Under the pieces are notes generated by a model. That model worked only from the letters and a program-made list of their open reading frames with translations, did no database searches and was not told the origin of the DNA. This document shows positions 11,110 through 23,566 of a DNA stretch of 64,000 nt, in pieces. Both the position numbers and the translations under genes were made by a program. Each line of letters opens with the position of its first letter. The first letter of the stretch is position 1. Where the stretch lies: positions 15,538,984 through 15,602,983 of the forward strand of contig BTRK01000005.1 of NCBI GenBank assembly GCA_036245805.1, written 5' to 3'. This DNA is from Pristionchus mayeri. Taxonomy: Eukaryota > Nematoda > Chromadorea > Rhabditida > Neodiplogasteridae.

Positions 11110-13555
11110 TCATGATTTCTTCGAGGAGATGGTTCCATAGATGGATAGTGCCTGAGCTAGAACAGAGGCTGGTTCAGAAGCACTTGCGGGAACAATCATA
11201 GTTGTCGATTGCTGTGCCAGATGACCGAAAGCCTCGATGTAACGCTCGCCAAGGACAAGAGTTGCGGCCTTCTCTGAAATTAGAATACTTAGTTAAATCC
11301 TCTCGGAGATATTTTTCGATGTCTTCTTGTTTTTTCGCCCGGCCGTCTGTTCAAGAAGCGGATTTTAGTGCTAACAATTACAGAAAAACTTTGTGCGATC
11401 AAACGGCACTCTCCCTGCGATCCATTTTTATAAGACTTTTTTGTTTATTCATTCTGACTATTATTTTTTCACCAGTCGATAGAATTTTTTTAACGATCCA
11501 ACCTCCGTTCTGCTCCGAAATAGCTGCGGTGATCAAATTGATGGCCTTGGCTCTCGATTCGGCGTCCAGTTCCACCGCCTTAGCTGCTCCTCTAGCCAGA
11601 TTGACCTGGAATAATCAATATTTTGTGAATATATCGAAGCTATTCAATGTAAATATGTTCCTCAATAAGACCTCATTTTGGAATTGAATCTGAATTGAAG
11701 ACCAACACATAAGAAGTCGCACCTGTTCTGCCTCATTCGCCTCAGAGTTGAGAATCCTCGACTGTTTCTGTCCCTGTGCAGTGTTGATAGCGGCTTCTCT
11801 CTCTCCTTCGGATTGAAGGATCATCGCTCTCTGGAAATCGTCCAACGTTAGCTATGTCGATGAATGGAGACGTGAAAAAAATAGAAATAAATTTGAAGAA
11901 TTAAATCTAAAGGTATTTTTCGTCTGATTAGTCGTTCATTTTATCGCATATTGTATGTTAATACCAAATGTTTTGCGAAATAGAAAATGATTGTGAACTA
12001 ACCTTCTTTCTCTCCGCCTCGACCTGCATCTGCATCGCCTCCTGGATCTTCGAGGGCATCGTCATGTTCTCTGAATATTGTCAAAATTAAATAGTGTTTT
12101 TTTAAAAATTTATTTTGTATTCACAGAATGCCTAACAATTAAAAAAATAATAATACAAAAATCACTATTCATGCCGCAATTGCCTTGGGTAAAGCATCCG
12201 TAGTACTCACTGATTTCGTATCTGAGACAGGAGATTCCCCATGGTTTGGCTGCCTCGTTGATAGCGTGGACGATGGCGACATTCACTCGTTCCCTCTCTC
12301 TGAAGACCTCGTCGAGAGACATCTTACCCACCTGAATAGTAGCGATGTGATTATAATTGTTTGTACCTTGATTTCAAGCATTCATTAAAACGCGTTGACC
12401 TAAATTCCCCCTGCAAAACTAATTAGAATAGAGATTTTCATGACTTTGCGATTGCCGGGCTGTATGCTCATGTGCTTCCGGGGAAAATTTAAATAAACAA
12501 CGATCGTACCTCGCATCTCATGGTTGTCTGGGCCAGCTGTGAGATGGCGAACTCAGCATCGTAGACACCGTACGACGCCTAGAATGGAATCCATTATTTA
12601 CATGCATTGAGGGTTATAAACGCATTGAAAGCATATCTCAACACATCCTAAGGAGCATAACCTAATTTAAATTTCAGGACAAAGTCTCAACGTGGATAAA
12701 GTCAACTCTAACGCCATCATATTTTCCCAGAGCATTGAGTGTCAGGCCTATTTGGCAACTGCCACTAGTCACGTTGCGGAAAGTCACGATGCTTCCACAC
12801 TGAGAGTATTTGTCAAGATACGGCTTGCGTTAGGCGGTACAGTCGGACTACGCATTCCCGCTTACCCTAATTGAATATAGCGAATGCCACCAACGGAAGT
12901 CTTCATGCGAAAAGAAATGTGTTAGATGGTAATACCTTGTAAGGGTCGAAGATCTGGAGATACAGCACTCCATCCAACTGCAGCTGCACATTGTCCAGCG
13001 TCACGGCGCCTGCACCATATAAATGAAGAAATGATTAATCAAATAAGCAAGCAGTAGCGAATTATCTGGAAATTTGGCATCTCGTATGAAGTTTAATTTT
13101 TCTATCTATAATTCTCCAATAGATCTTTTGCGGAGCATCTCTGTTTCCATTTCTCCTGCCAAGTCTTAGCATTAATACCTTGTGGGTGGATGTCAATCGT
13201 CTTCTCCTTCAGCGACTGCACGTACTTGATCTCATCGATGCACGGAATCAGAATGTTCACTCCCTGAAAACATACGACTTCCAATATATTATTTGCAGAT
13301 CAAGCCCGTTGTGTATACAAATGACGGTAGGTACAGTTTTCCATATGATAGTTTGAAAGAGAAAGGCATTACTCACGGGTTCGAGCACTTTGTGGAATCT
13401 GCCCATGCGTTCAATTATCCATGCCTCTTGCTGCGGAACGAAGTTGATGATGGTGTTGCACGGCATCTGAAGTTTAATTTTTGAATAAAGTTACAGAGCA
13501 AATGCCTTTTTTCGACAAAAAAATGCACAAATAGAGGCTGACTCAGCTTCGACAT
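11110..13555 (-). CDS. stl-1: Stomatin-like protein 2 family paralogue B (SPFH domain)
   Basis: Exons 13377-13466, 13179-13263, 12936-13009, 12510-12578, 12211-12331, 12003-12070, 11723-11830, 11503-11605 and 11110-11273 have the same lengths, one by one, as gene A (90, 85, 74, 69, 121, 68, 108, 103, 164 nt). The protein is about 293 residues from MPCNTIINFVPQQEAW. A mini-exon 13529-13555 (MSKLSQPLF) sits just after a TTTTTTCAG acceptor, a likely trans-splice site. The last roughly 75 coding bases are almost identical to gene A, suggesting recent duplication or gene conversion. SPFH core and coiled-coil tail are intact. The presequence is short and Arg-poor compared with gene C. Confidence 0.9.
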
Positions 13556-16500
13556 CAGCTGAAAAAAGAATAGCAAAACATTCGCGATTATGAAAGACAG
13601 GTAGAGATCAGGATAGAGATACGGGAGGCGTGAGAAAATGAGCACCTGCTGCACTAGGGGTTGCTATGGAGCCTGTCCGGCCAAAGAGATTTTAATTCTA
13701 GGAAGAGTCTCTTCTTTCCGTGTGCTGTCTCGCCAGTGAGAGTGACGATAGAGCACAGACAAGTTGAGTGCTATCAATGCTCGACGATAACAAGGTTGGG
13801 TGGAAGAGCTATTATCGGAGCACGAGGTGGTGTTAGTCACTCCTAAACTCTAGTACTCTAACTCCCACACTTTGATTATCTCAATACCATAAAAGACAGA
13901 CAAACAGTACTTCGTTTGCGAGGACTTTAGCTCTGCGCATGACCCGAAGATGTTCTTTGGTGCGTTTTGAGAGAAAGCTTGAAATGGAAAGTGTTGTTCG
14001 GGATTTCTTATAGTGAAGGGGCCTTAAAACTCATCAAGTGGGCGCACCAAACTTCGTTTTCGCGCACTTTCGCTCTCTATCTTCTCCTAAGTCGATCTTT
14101 GAACGGAGACTGGAAAATGCACCTTTTCATGAATGGAATTTGAAATGGTGCTAGAAACACCCAATTGTTGGGATGGAAATGATATGGAAATTGGTACGTG
14201 CGATTGATGTGTGCATAACGTCAGAATAAAGCCAATAATAATTGTGCTGGGTTGAGGTGCTAAGGCAGAGAGAGACTGCTGACTCTAATGAGAAGCGTAA
14301 GTAGCGGGCTCGATCAATTTCAACTCGGGGCGGGTCTCGACCCACAAAAAGCACTAAAGAATTGGCTGAAGGAAGAGGAGGAAAGGGAGGGGAGAGAGGC
14401 CTGAGTTTCATGCAAGTGGAAAGGAGAAACAGAAGGAAAAAAGAAGGCAGAAGTGGGCAAATAAGAGGCATTTGCCATGCAAAGGTGGGATGTACAAGAG
14501 TCGGCACCTCTCACTTGCCTGCTTTCTTGTTATGTTTGATAGGCGAGAGAGCGCGCGAACCGAGAAGAGCTCGTGCCAATGCCCACTGCTAACACACAGG
14601 AAGAGATGGGGTCAGAGGAAGAGACGCGATCAATGTGCCAGAGAAAGAGAGGGAACCGTGAAACACTCTGGTCACTCTCCCTCCCTGCCTCTCTCTCTCT
14701 ACCTCATTTTCTCCGAGACGTTCAGAGAGCCCTTATCTAGATTGGAATCGGTGCTCGGGGTCAAGTGAAATATAGTAAGGAAGATTGGATTTGATACTCG
14801 CTCTTGAGAGTAGCAAACCGAGTGAATGATACGATGGAGAAATGGAAGAGTATCTCTTCTCATTCAAGAGTTCAAAAAATGAGCAGAGAGAGGGAGAGCA
14901 ATGAAAGATAAATGTGAAGTTCCGCGTTAGTGGCTTTGCATTTTAAGAGGGAAGAGAATATTGTTTTTTTTTCAAATCGAATGATTCAATAGGGAACGAC
15001 TTGCTGAAACGGATGCGAGAAGAAGCGAAATGGAGAATGGGAAGAAATCGGGGGAAAGATTGAAGCGATGAATCATGGAGAAATGGATGGGAAACCGAGG
15101 ATTAGAAAGAAGATTTCAGACATTTTGCGCATCGCATTATTCATTCCGAGATTACCCTAGGAAGAACGTGAATTAGTGCATGGAGAACTAAGACAGAGGA
15201 CTGGAAATGGGGATAAATTCAACAGCAACTTTTGAGGGAGAGGGAGGAAGGGGAGGAGTGGGAAGGGAAATGGAGAGAGGCCTCGTGAGATGGACTTGTG
15301 TGCTGGTCAGGGAAAGGGAGGGGTAATGGCCTGGCTCCCATCATTTCGAGTGCCCCGAGCCACTTTACTCACAGGGAGAGGTCAGGCAGGATGATGGGAA
15401 CTGTGAATCCGTTTATGCACATTATCCGGAGAAAGAGGGAAGAGGGAAGAAAGTCTTCCAGGTTAATTTTTATTTTCAGCCATTGAGGAAACTGTGGTTC
15501 GTTTTGATGCCGGAAGGGGGTGCAAAAGTAGCCTCTCCTGTACTGCTTGCGTAGTATTGTTTGGTGCGCTGGCCGGAGGGATGAAAATATTGGTAGTGGG
15601 GATGAAAGGTGAGTAGGGGAGGGAGTGAGGAAAAGAAAGGGAGGGTGAGCGGTGTCGAAAAGCCAAACAAGAGCCACGTCTAACTGACTCGAGGACCAGT
15701 AACCGGATAAAGTAAGAGAAGGGGGGAGGAGGACATGGAAAATGGTTCATCTTGTGTGACCCGCATCTTTGGGAACCATGTCCACAAGAGGCGGATGCAC
15801 GACTATTATGGAAGCTGCCTGGGAGCTGAAAGCGGTAAGGGAAGGAAGAATGAAGGAAAACGCATCATGAGCCCTCTCCCGCTCCCATTTTTTGTCCATT
15901 CGGCATAATTATATGGACAACCGCGGCTAATTTTTCATGTTCAGAAGGGAGTGAATCACGCCGGAGAATTGTTTGAAGGATGCAATAGAGCGAGCAAAAT
16001 GGAGCGCCTGCCACATGCGCTAATGAGGGGTCGGATGGGGGATGATCCCCGCTCCCACTCGTTCCTCAAATCCGCAAAACCAGGTGGAGAGCACATGAGA
16101 TAGAAGAGGGTCAGGGTATTTCTAGAGTAGCCTTTCGAATGCAAAGAGGTTATAATGAGAATAGGCAGCTTCTCAGCGAGAGATAATGAGAAATTAAAAG
16201 AACAATTCGAAGTCTGCTCAGCAAGTGTTTATGCGCGAATGGCACGGGATCGATGTGTGGTTGGCAGAGAAAAGAGAACAGAGAAGAGGGAAGAAAGAGG
16301 GGGAAACACGTGTTCCTTTATATCCCTTACTCACCCGTTCTCTCATGACTACACTCTATCTTGCGCTGTTATGAAACCCGCTAATTGGCCGAGGTTGGTG
16401 TGACTCAGAGCTGCTATAAGAGTAGTTGCAAACGCCTGATGATATTTCAAGAAATGCGCGGGAATCTGAATCTGTAGCCAACGTCTGCCTACATTCCTAT

Positions 16501-18027
16501 AGATACTGATGAGAGATGACTCAGCTTTGTCGCAAGTAATGATGTGGGAAAAGCAGGGGAATGAAGGGGAAATAGGCTGGAGATGACGTCAACCCGCGCT
16601 ATTTGCGTCACAAAATGCAGTATCTCCCCTGCAGGAGAGTCTCAAAATGGAGGAAGATAAGATTGTGAAATAGAAGGAGACTCTTGTTCTTCTCTTTACT
16701 GCGAAAATGGTAACACTCACAGCAGAGAAGGGTATCGGAAGAGGCGAAGAATGCACAATGACTGCTCTTCATAACATATGCCCTTTTCCCGTGGAGGAAA
16801 GAGGGGAGAAAGTGCCAAACGGAGAAAAACGCGCTCTACATAAACCATTCTTACAATGAATAGGCAGACAGATAAAACATTCAGTATGTGGCAAATGAAG
16901 ATCAAGACACAAAAGTAATCGACCTCTCTCGAAAAACCGAATAGAAATAGCGTTGTTTGCGCTCGTTTCTTATGAGATTTGTAGAGCAAAATTGGTTTAT
17001 TTCGATGATTGTCCAAGAAAAGGAAGAAGAAAGAGCCGAAGATGTCGAGAAATAGCGTGTATTATTCACGCTGAATCAGTAAATAATGAAGGAATATGAA
17101 GAGATCTTCCAAAATGCAACTAGTGTACATTTCACCATTATCGAGACGAGCGACACTGTACTCGCCCACTCCATACGCAAGCAAGGTAGCACAATTTCGG
17201 TTCAGTTATTTTTTTCCATTTTACGCCTCTCGTCAATCAGCAGGAGTAATGTGGGAAAGAGAAGAATAGGCTAGCAATTCTCTCGGAAATGGATGATTCC
17301 TTTTTCCTAATAAAAAGAGAGACAATTTGAAGTGAGTGACCTTTCATTCTCTAGTAGAAGTCGTTCAGAGAAAGCTCTGTGGAACGGGAAATGGGATGGG
17401 CAGCGAAAGTATTGCAGCAAAGGCACTTTCCTGTAGCCCCAATCTCATTTTGAAATCCGATCCTGCTAGAGGAGAAATGCTCGTCCTGTCTCGATTTCCG
17501 CCTATTCTGTCTAGTGCTTATTTGAAAGTGTTTCCTACCCATGTTAACTACTCGGGCGATTTTACGAACATTTGATGGCAAACGAGAAGCGAAAATGCGG
17601 ACGAGAAAGGAAAAAACATTGAAGAGGAGAACATTGAGCGACACATAAAGGACGATAGCTTTAAAAAAATATCGATCAGTTACACTGAATGATCCATTTT
17701 TTCCAGTGAGGATATTCTTCGATATTTTTTCCTCTTGGAAATAGACAAAATGTTGTTTCGCAAAATATGCAATTATCGCTTTGATCACCTGTTTATCATC
17801 ATTATTATACAACAGTCTGTATCAGAAGTGACTTCGTCAGATGGAAATAATCAGGAGAAAGGCAAAACAAATACAAACATAACAAGGAATAAATGGGGCA
17901 ATATATTAGAGGGAAGGTGAAAAATAGGGTACGTATTTCGAGTTATTTTAACCAGTCTACACTAGTTGCTAGAAACTAACAAGAATTGGGGTCTAACAAG
18001 GGGTTTGATCATGGATTAGGGGTGATT
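13556..18027 (-). promoter_or_regulatory. Upstream region of gene B, mirrored copy of the gene A upstream region
   Basis: 4.5 kb of purine-rich sequence with no convincing exons. Read on the - strand it repeats, in the same order, blocks found before gene A: CTCGTG..CCGATAATAGCTC..CAACCTTGTTATCG (13774-13839), ACACTCTATC..TATAAAGGAACACGTG (16307-16350) and TGACGCAAATAGCGCG..TGACGTCAT (16583-16612). The TATA/E-box block is 2.7 kb from the start here and 1.4 kb in gene A, so spacing has drifted while the motifs held. Confidence 0.5.
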
Positions 18028-21000
18028 TTACTTCTTCTCGGAGATCTTTCCATAGATGGAGAGTGCCTGGGCGAGCATTGAAGCGGGTTCAGAAACACCC
18101 GCAGGGACGATCATCGTGTTGGTCTCCTTCGCCATCTTTCCGAACGCCTCGACGTATCGTTCGGCCAACACAAGGCTCGCAGCTTTGTCTGAAATGGATT
18201 TTCTATTTTATAAGCCTTTTCACCTCTTCTAAATCGATGACTTTACTTTTTAATGCCCTTTTTAAAAAAATATTACTGCACAATTTTGATTGATTCGTTT
18301 GCGAATTAATTCCATATTTATTCACCTCCATTATCCTTGGAAATGGCACCGGTGATCATCTCGATCGCCTTGGCTCTCGCTTCGGCCTCCAGTTCAACTG
18401 CTCGCGCAGCTCCCTTCGCAAGATTCACCTGGAATGAGAACAATTGATGATGTTTTTAAAGTTTTAAAATTCACATTTTATGTTATTCCCAAATTCTTTA
18501 CACCATTCTTTACCATACGACAAAATATTAACCAACTTCACTATGGCAAAGTTCTGCGAAAACGGCACTAGGTCGGATGAGAACTATGACGTCATTTTGA
18601 TATATCAAAGCGGCATGACGTTACAGTTCTCATCCGACCTAAGGTCACGAAAGCGCACGGCATACCTGCTCGGCCTCGATGGCTTCCGAATCGAGGATCC
18701 TCGCCTTCTTGTCTCCCTGCGCTTTGTTGATCGCAGCGTCGCGGAGACCCTCCGATTCGAGGATCATAGCCTTTAAATTTTTTTTTATTGCTGTAGTAAT
18801 GATGTAGTCGATATCAATGAAATTGGGAAGAAAACTGAGCCATTACGATAGTATTCAAATATGCTTACCCTCTTCTTTCTCTCTGCCTCGACCTGCATCT
18901 GCATCGCCTCCTGGATCTTCGAGGGCATCGTCATGTCACCTGATTATTTTATTAATTAATTAAATTAATAAATTATTTATATATTTATTTATTATATAAT
19001 TCAGGCTGATATTTAGTACGTTTGCTGTCACAATTATGTGCATAATTGGAATAATAAGTTTTGTGTACTGCCACAACTCACTGATTTCATAGCGCATGCA
19101 CTGGACTCCCCAGGGCTTGGCTGCTTCGTTAATGGCGAGAACGATGGCGGAGTTCACACGCTCGCGCTCTCTGAAGACCTCATCGAGAGACATCTTGCCG
19201 ACCTGAAATATTTACAATTGTGCTGGCATTAAAATCCATACTCCTACTACAGGTCGATTTCGAGCCCATGTTTCATGCATGTCAACACAGACAAATCGGC
19301 ATTAGGTCGGATAAGAACGAAGACTTCACGCCGCCTTTGCTATATCACAGGCGGCATGACGTGATAATTCTCATCCGACCTAGTATCGATAAATGTGTAC
19401 GGAATTGCCAATACCTCGCATCTCATTGTGGTCTGGGCCAGCTGGGTGATGGCGAATTCGACATCCTGAACCCCGTATGAGGTCTGGAATTTTGATCAAT
19501 ATTTATCTATTTATTGAATCGATTATTGAAAAAGGGTAATGGAAACAATACCTTGTAAGCGTCGTAGATCCTCACGTACAGCACTCCATCCAACTGCAGT
19601 TGCACGTTGTCCAGAGTGACGGCGCCTACGATAAAAATAGGAAGTGTCTCGTCTTCGAGTTTCAAGTTTCAAGCCTAGCTCCGATGATAAGGTGCAATGA
19701 TACAAGTTTTTGATTGCGAAGCTGGTTAAGAATCGAGTACGATTAGAAAAGAGGACTTATTAGTCATCTAATTCATAGAATGCCCACTTCTCTGTTCCGT
19801 AATAATTCCGGTAATGCAATTGCATAGGTGCAGGATATACCAACGAGGTTTTGGCTGACGCGCACTCCAGGTCAGACAAAACCTCGATGGAGAAATCATA
19901 TCAGAAGAACTAGCGCGAGATGGTGGAATGCAACTACCGAAGAATACCGACCCCTCCTCATCTTGCGATAGCGCATGACGTCATAAATTGATTTATTGAT
20001 TTACCTTGTGGATGGACGGCGATTGCGATTTCCTTCAGCGACTGCACGTATTTGATCGTGTCGACGAGGGGAATGAGCACGTTCACTCCCTGGAAGAAGC
20101 CATTTGTTCAAAGCGTTTCAGATTTGTTCAGCTCTTATGACTAGCAGTGCTCAAGGCACATCTTGTGATTTATTTTAGAAAGATCTCAACAACCACCGTT
20201 TATTTCGTACTATCGGTATGTATGTATATACTAACAGCCCTGCTATAAGTGCAAATAAGGGCGTTTGCGTAAGGTTCGAGCAACGGCCGGCACGGCCAAA
20301 AAATCTCGACTCTCTAAAAGTTTTGGGGTAATCGAATTGCTGAAAACGATAGGCACACTCGTTCTGCCCCCAGAACCTTCGTTGGCTCCAGACATCGTCA
20401 CGTCGAAAACAGTTTTTCGCGTATATCGCCTCTCCTAAATGTGCACGCGAGTGAGGTTCTTGGGGTAGAATTCGATTCTGATTACGGCTATCTTCTTCAT
20501 TTTCATGAATGAATTACTGAAATAAATTTTAAAAATTCAACTTTCCGATAACTCCAAAGCGTGCTTAGCGAGTTATATGGTTGGGTTCAACGTGGCGAGA
20601 GGATTCAGAATCTCTATTTTCGTCCAGTGGTAAACTGTCAGAGGGGAAATGAGGAGGGAGAGGGGAGATGAAATGCCGTCTCTCATGTTTTCTTCAGATT
20701 TTGGCTCAGTAAAAGCTTTCAATTTTCGGTTTCCCGGCGACAAAATGAACGAAAATTGAGATTCTTAATCCTCTCGTGACGGCGACCATGTAACCCGCTA
20801 AGCACGCTTTGGACTTAGAAAAAAGTTGAATTATTTAAATTTATTTCAATAATTCATGAAAAACGAAATAGATAGCCGTAATCGGCATCCAATTCTACCT
20901 ACGGAAACTCACTCGCGTACTTTTAGCACATTTAGGAGAGGCGATATACGCGAAAAACTGTTTTCGATGCGACGACACCTGGAGCCTACGAAGGCTCTGG

Positions 21001-21551
21001 GGGCAAGACGAGAAGGCCCATCGTTTTCAGCACATTCGATTACCCCAAAACATGAACTTTTAGAGAATCGGCATTTTTTGGCTGCGACGAATCCATTCGG
21101 ATCTGCTCGATTCTTTGCTCTCATATGTACGAAAATGATACTTGTAGAAGACTCACAGGTTCGAGCACTTTGTGGAATTTGCCCATCCGTTCGACTACCC
21201 ACGCCTCCTGATGAGGAACGAAGTTGATCACGGTGTTCATGACGCCCGAGTTCAATCTCTGGTCATATCTGAAAAGATAATTCATTAATTAATTAGAAGT
21301 GGCCTGTTGAGCGAAAGATTTCGGTGGTAAATCCTAGTCCGCTAGTGAGTTGGGCGTTCAAAACGCATTGAGATGTTCCTGAGCTATTTTTTCTGATATT
21401 CTGCTTTGTGTTTCCTATTTCGCTTCCCAGACAGGCGATTGAACACGTCTAACTGTTAAAGGTAGCCAAAAATCTATCAAAATACTCACTGTTGAAGTGC
21501 GATCCTGCTCGCTTGCAGCAAGCGAGTGCTTCTAAGCGACCGCGTCAGCAT
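18028..21551 (-). CDS. stl-1: Stomatin-like protein 2 (mitochondrial), probable STL-1 orthologue, copy C
   Basis: Ten exons (21490-21551, 21157-21268, 20005-20089, 19552-19625, 19415-19483, 19082-19202, 18869-18939, 18666-18770, 18326-18428, 18028-18188) give 320 residues in perfect phase. The first exon MLTRSLRSTRLLQASRIAL is a classic Arg-rich amphipathic mitochondrial presequence. The SPFH core follows (VINFVPHQEAWVVER, GVLYVRIYDAYK, QLAQTTMRCE, PSKIQEAMQMQVEAERKKR), then the C-terminal helix (SMLAQALSIYGKISEKK). Family knowledge: SLP-2 organises cardiolipin-rich inner-membrane domains. Introns host two small hairpin elements and an 800-bp foldback. This copy is the most diverged of the three and keeps the targeting signal, so it is the best orthologue candidate (inference). 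Confidence 0.92.
18569..18641. repeat. TCGGATGAGAAC hairpin element, intron copy 1
   Basis: A 73-bp inverted repeat inside the stl-1 copy C intron between the exons ending 18428 and starting 18666. The arms are TAGGTCGGATGAGAACT and AGTTCTCATCCGACCTA, with TGACGTCAT-like sequence at the inner edge. Confidence 0.75.
19303..19382. repeat. TCGGATGAGAAC hairpin element, intron copy 2
   Basis: A second member of the same 75-80-bp family in another stl-1 copy C intron. The arms are TAGGTCGGATAAGAAC and AATTCTCATCCGACCTA, again with TGACGTGA-type sequence internally. A possible end fragment (TATCCGACCTAGTGA) is at 569-583. Confidence 0.75.
20293..21084. repeat. 800-bp foldback element inside stl-1 copy C
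   Basis: Nearly the whole of 20293-21084 is one long imperfect palindrome with arms of about 380 bp. Left landmarks TCTCTAAAAGTTTTGGGGTAA, CGTATATCGCCTCTCCTAAATG and GCGTGCTTAGCGAGTTA reappear as reverse complements at 21041-21070, 20930-20955 and 20795-20815. The centre is an A/G-rich stretch (20640-20690). No transposase frame is seen. It occupies the intron between the exons starting 21157 and ending 20089. Confidence 0.8.
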
Positions 21552-23068
21552 TTTTCACTGAAAATAACGAGATAAAATGAATAAGCCTCAAAATCGAGCG
21601 ATAATATTATCGAATGGGCACGGACAGGCACAGCAAACACGATTAAACATCGAAATTTGAAAATATAAGCTCTCCCCTCTTACACCGAAGTATTAGCGCC
21701 TCCCAGATTTTGTGCTTACAGTCAAGTAGGCATTTAATTTGCGGCGAAACGCAAAAAAAGTTGCTATTAACCGTGGAATGAGCGAGAAGATTGGGGCGCG
21801 CTGGGCGCACTCGCATAGAGAGCGCAGTGAGAGGAGAGAAACGAGAGGAGGTGAGGGAGAACCCTGACGAAATGGAAGGGGAGAGGGGCAGGAGTAGAGT
21901 GATAGAGAGGAAGTGTGCGGAGTGGAGAGAGTAAGTGAGCGGCCAGAGTTCTTGCGAAACACTCGAGAGGAGAGGAGATAGCGTCTTGACGGAGAAGTTG
22001 CGAAAGACAGAGATCGAGGTAGAGTGGAGATATGAGCGCTTACGAGGCTAGAGAGTGTGAAAGACCGAAGTGTTCCGGAAAAGCCATTTATAGAGGAGAG
22101 AGCGGGGAGGAAGATGATCGAGAAGGGTTGGGATCATGCTCTATTCAACAGCATGCGAGATTGTGAGCATATCCCTCCCCTCACTCGTGTCTGGATAGTT
22201 TCCAACCGCAGTGTCTAGATGCTTGACCAGCGAGATGACACCCATCTATTGGCTTGCCTAATCGTGAGAATAATCATCTACGCGAATGAATTGGCGTATT
22301 TGGTGAAGAAGGGGGCAGCTTGGGAATAGCGCTTTTGCTACTAAGTGAATGACGAGCAAAGGTTCCAGAGTCATCACCCAAGTGGTATCTTCGGATATTA
22401 GAGAGGTGAATGGGCGGCATGAAAGAGGCAGCAATGCCACTGGGGAAAAGCCATGATTTGAATAGAGCGTCCTCTTACAGGATTCGAAATTTTTCGCTAC
22501 GACACCAACAGTTGAACAACATCATTGGAAAGTGATGACGATACATCCAAGCCACTGGGAGAGATCAATGGCTTGAATTTGATCATCCCATTTAGGCCAG
22601 AATGATCCCAGCAATGGGAATGGCTGTTCAATAGGTAGAGACGAGAAGGCGATGCTGAAAGATCTGTGCCACGGGATCGATCGATCGAGTCCATCGATTA
22701 CTTGCACTGTGCCAAATAAGATTATTCACGAAAATTTTAGAAAAATGATTTGTTCATACTGACAAAGAACGAAAGTGTGTCTCGCATAAAAGGTGGAACA
22801 ATGGATGAGTTATAGAAAGAATCCCTGGTTGAAAATCGGAATGATCAGAGGACTGCAGAAATGCTGAAAGAATTTATCGAACATATTGTGAGAACAAATC
22901 ATTCAGATCAAGCATCTTTTCTATCAAAACGAAGTTATAGTTAAGAATTATGTTATCATCGAAATCAACTAGTGATCTGCCTTCCTTCAAGTTTGTTTAT
23001 CTTTCTGCATACTTCTTCAAAATCACTATTTCCTACTAAGTAGTCAGACTGATCCTCATGTTCTTAGT
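21552..23068. other. Upstream region of stl-1 copy C
   Basis: 1.5 kb of mixed sequence with no convincing exon. Purine-rich tracts at 21780-22120 resemble those upstream of gene B but I cannot align them block by block. The skr-side half holds no recognised repeat. Confidence 0.4.
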
Positions 23069-23566
23069 TTAAAGGAGGAGTAAACTCAAAATTCAATTTT
23101 TGAAGCTATCATAAGCAAGGCCTAGAGCTCAACAACGATAAGAAGCCCCGAAATTTTCACATTGATATATCCATTCCGAACAGAGTTATAGCTAGTTGGC
23201 TGGGAGCCAGATCAGGGAAAGCTCAGGGAAGGGGCGAGATAGCACGCGACTTGAAGAGAGTGCGTCCCTAGGTGAAACATATTTCAAGCGGGCGCGCGTT
23301 TGCATGTACTTCTCCTTTAAATGAGGAGTAGAGGCAAACGCGCGCCCATTGAAATATGGTTCAAATAGATAAGAACTCTCTTCAAATCTCGTGCTCTCTC
23401 GCTCGTTGCCTGGGCTTTCCCTGATTTGGCTCCCCGCCAACAACCGATAGCTCTGTTCGTAACGGAGATATCAATGTGAAAATTTCGGAGCTTCTTATTG
23501 CTGGAGAGATCTAGGCCTTGCATATAAAAGCTTCAAAATTTTAATTTTGGCTTTGCTCCTCCTTTA
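23069..23566. repeat. Foldback element with GGAGGAGTAAA-type ends (full copy)
   Basis: About 498-bp inverted repeat. It begins TTAAAGGAGGAGTAAACTCAA and ends with TTGGCTTTGCTCCTCCTTTAA. The arms share CTCTGTTCG.AA.GGAGATATCAATGTGAAAATTTCGGAGCTTCTTA, GCTTTCCCTGAT..GGCT and GCAAACGCGCGCCC, with the turn at about 23318. A half element and a tRNA-containing relative lie at 39.15-39.77 kb. Confidence 0.8.

Noticed and set aside
14151..15750. Long overlapping frames on both strands upstream of stomatin-like gene B
   Set aside because: Low-complexity purine/pyrimidine tracts; Ser/Pro/Leu- or Arg/Gly-rich translations with no splice-consistent exon structure.
20856..21227. 123-codon frame inside stl-1 copy C
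   Set aside because: Lies in the foldback arm and overlaps the antisense of a real exon.
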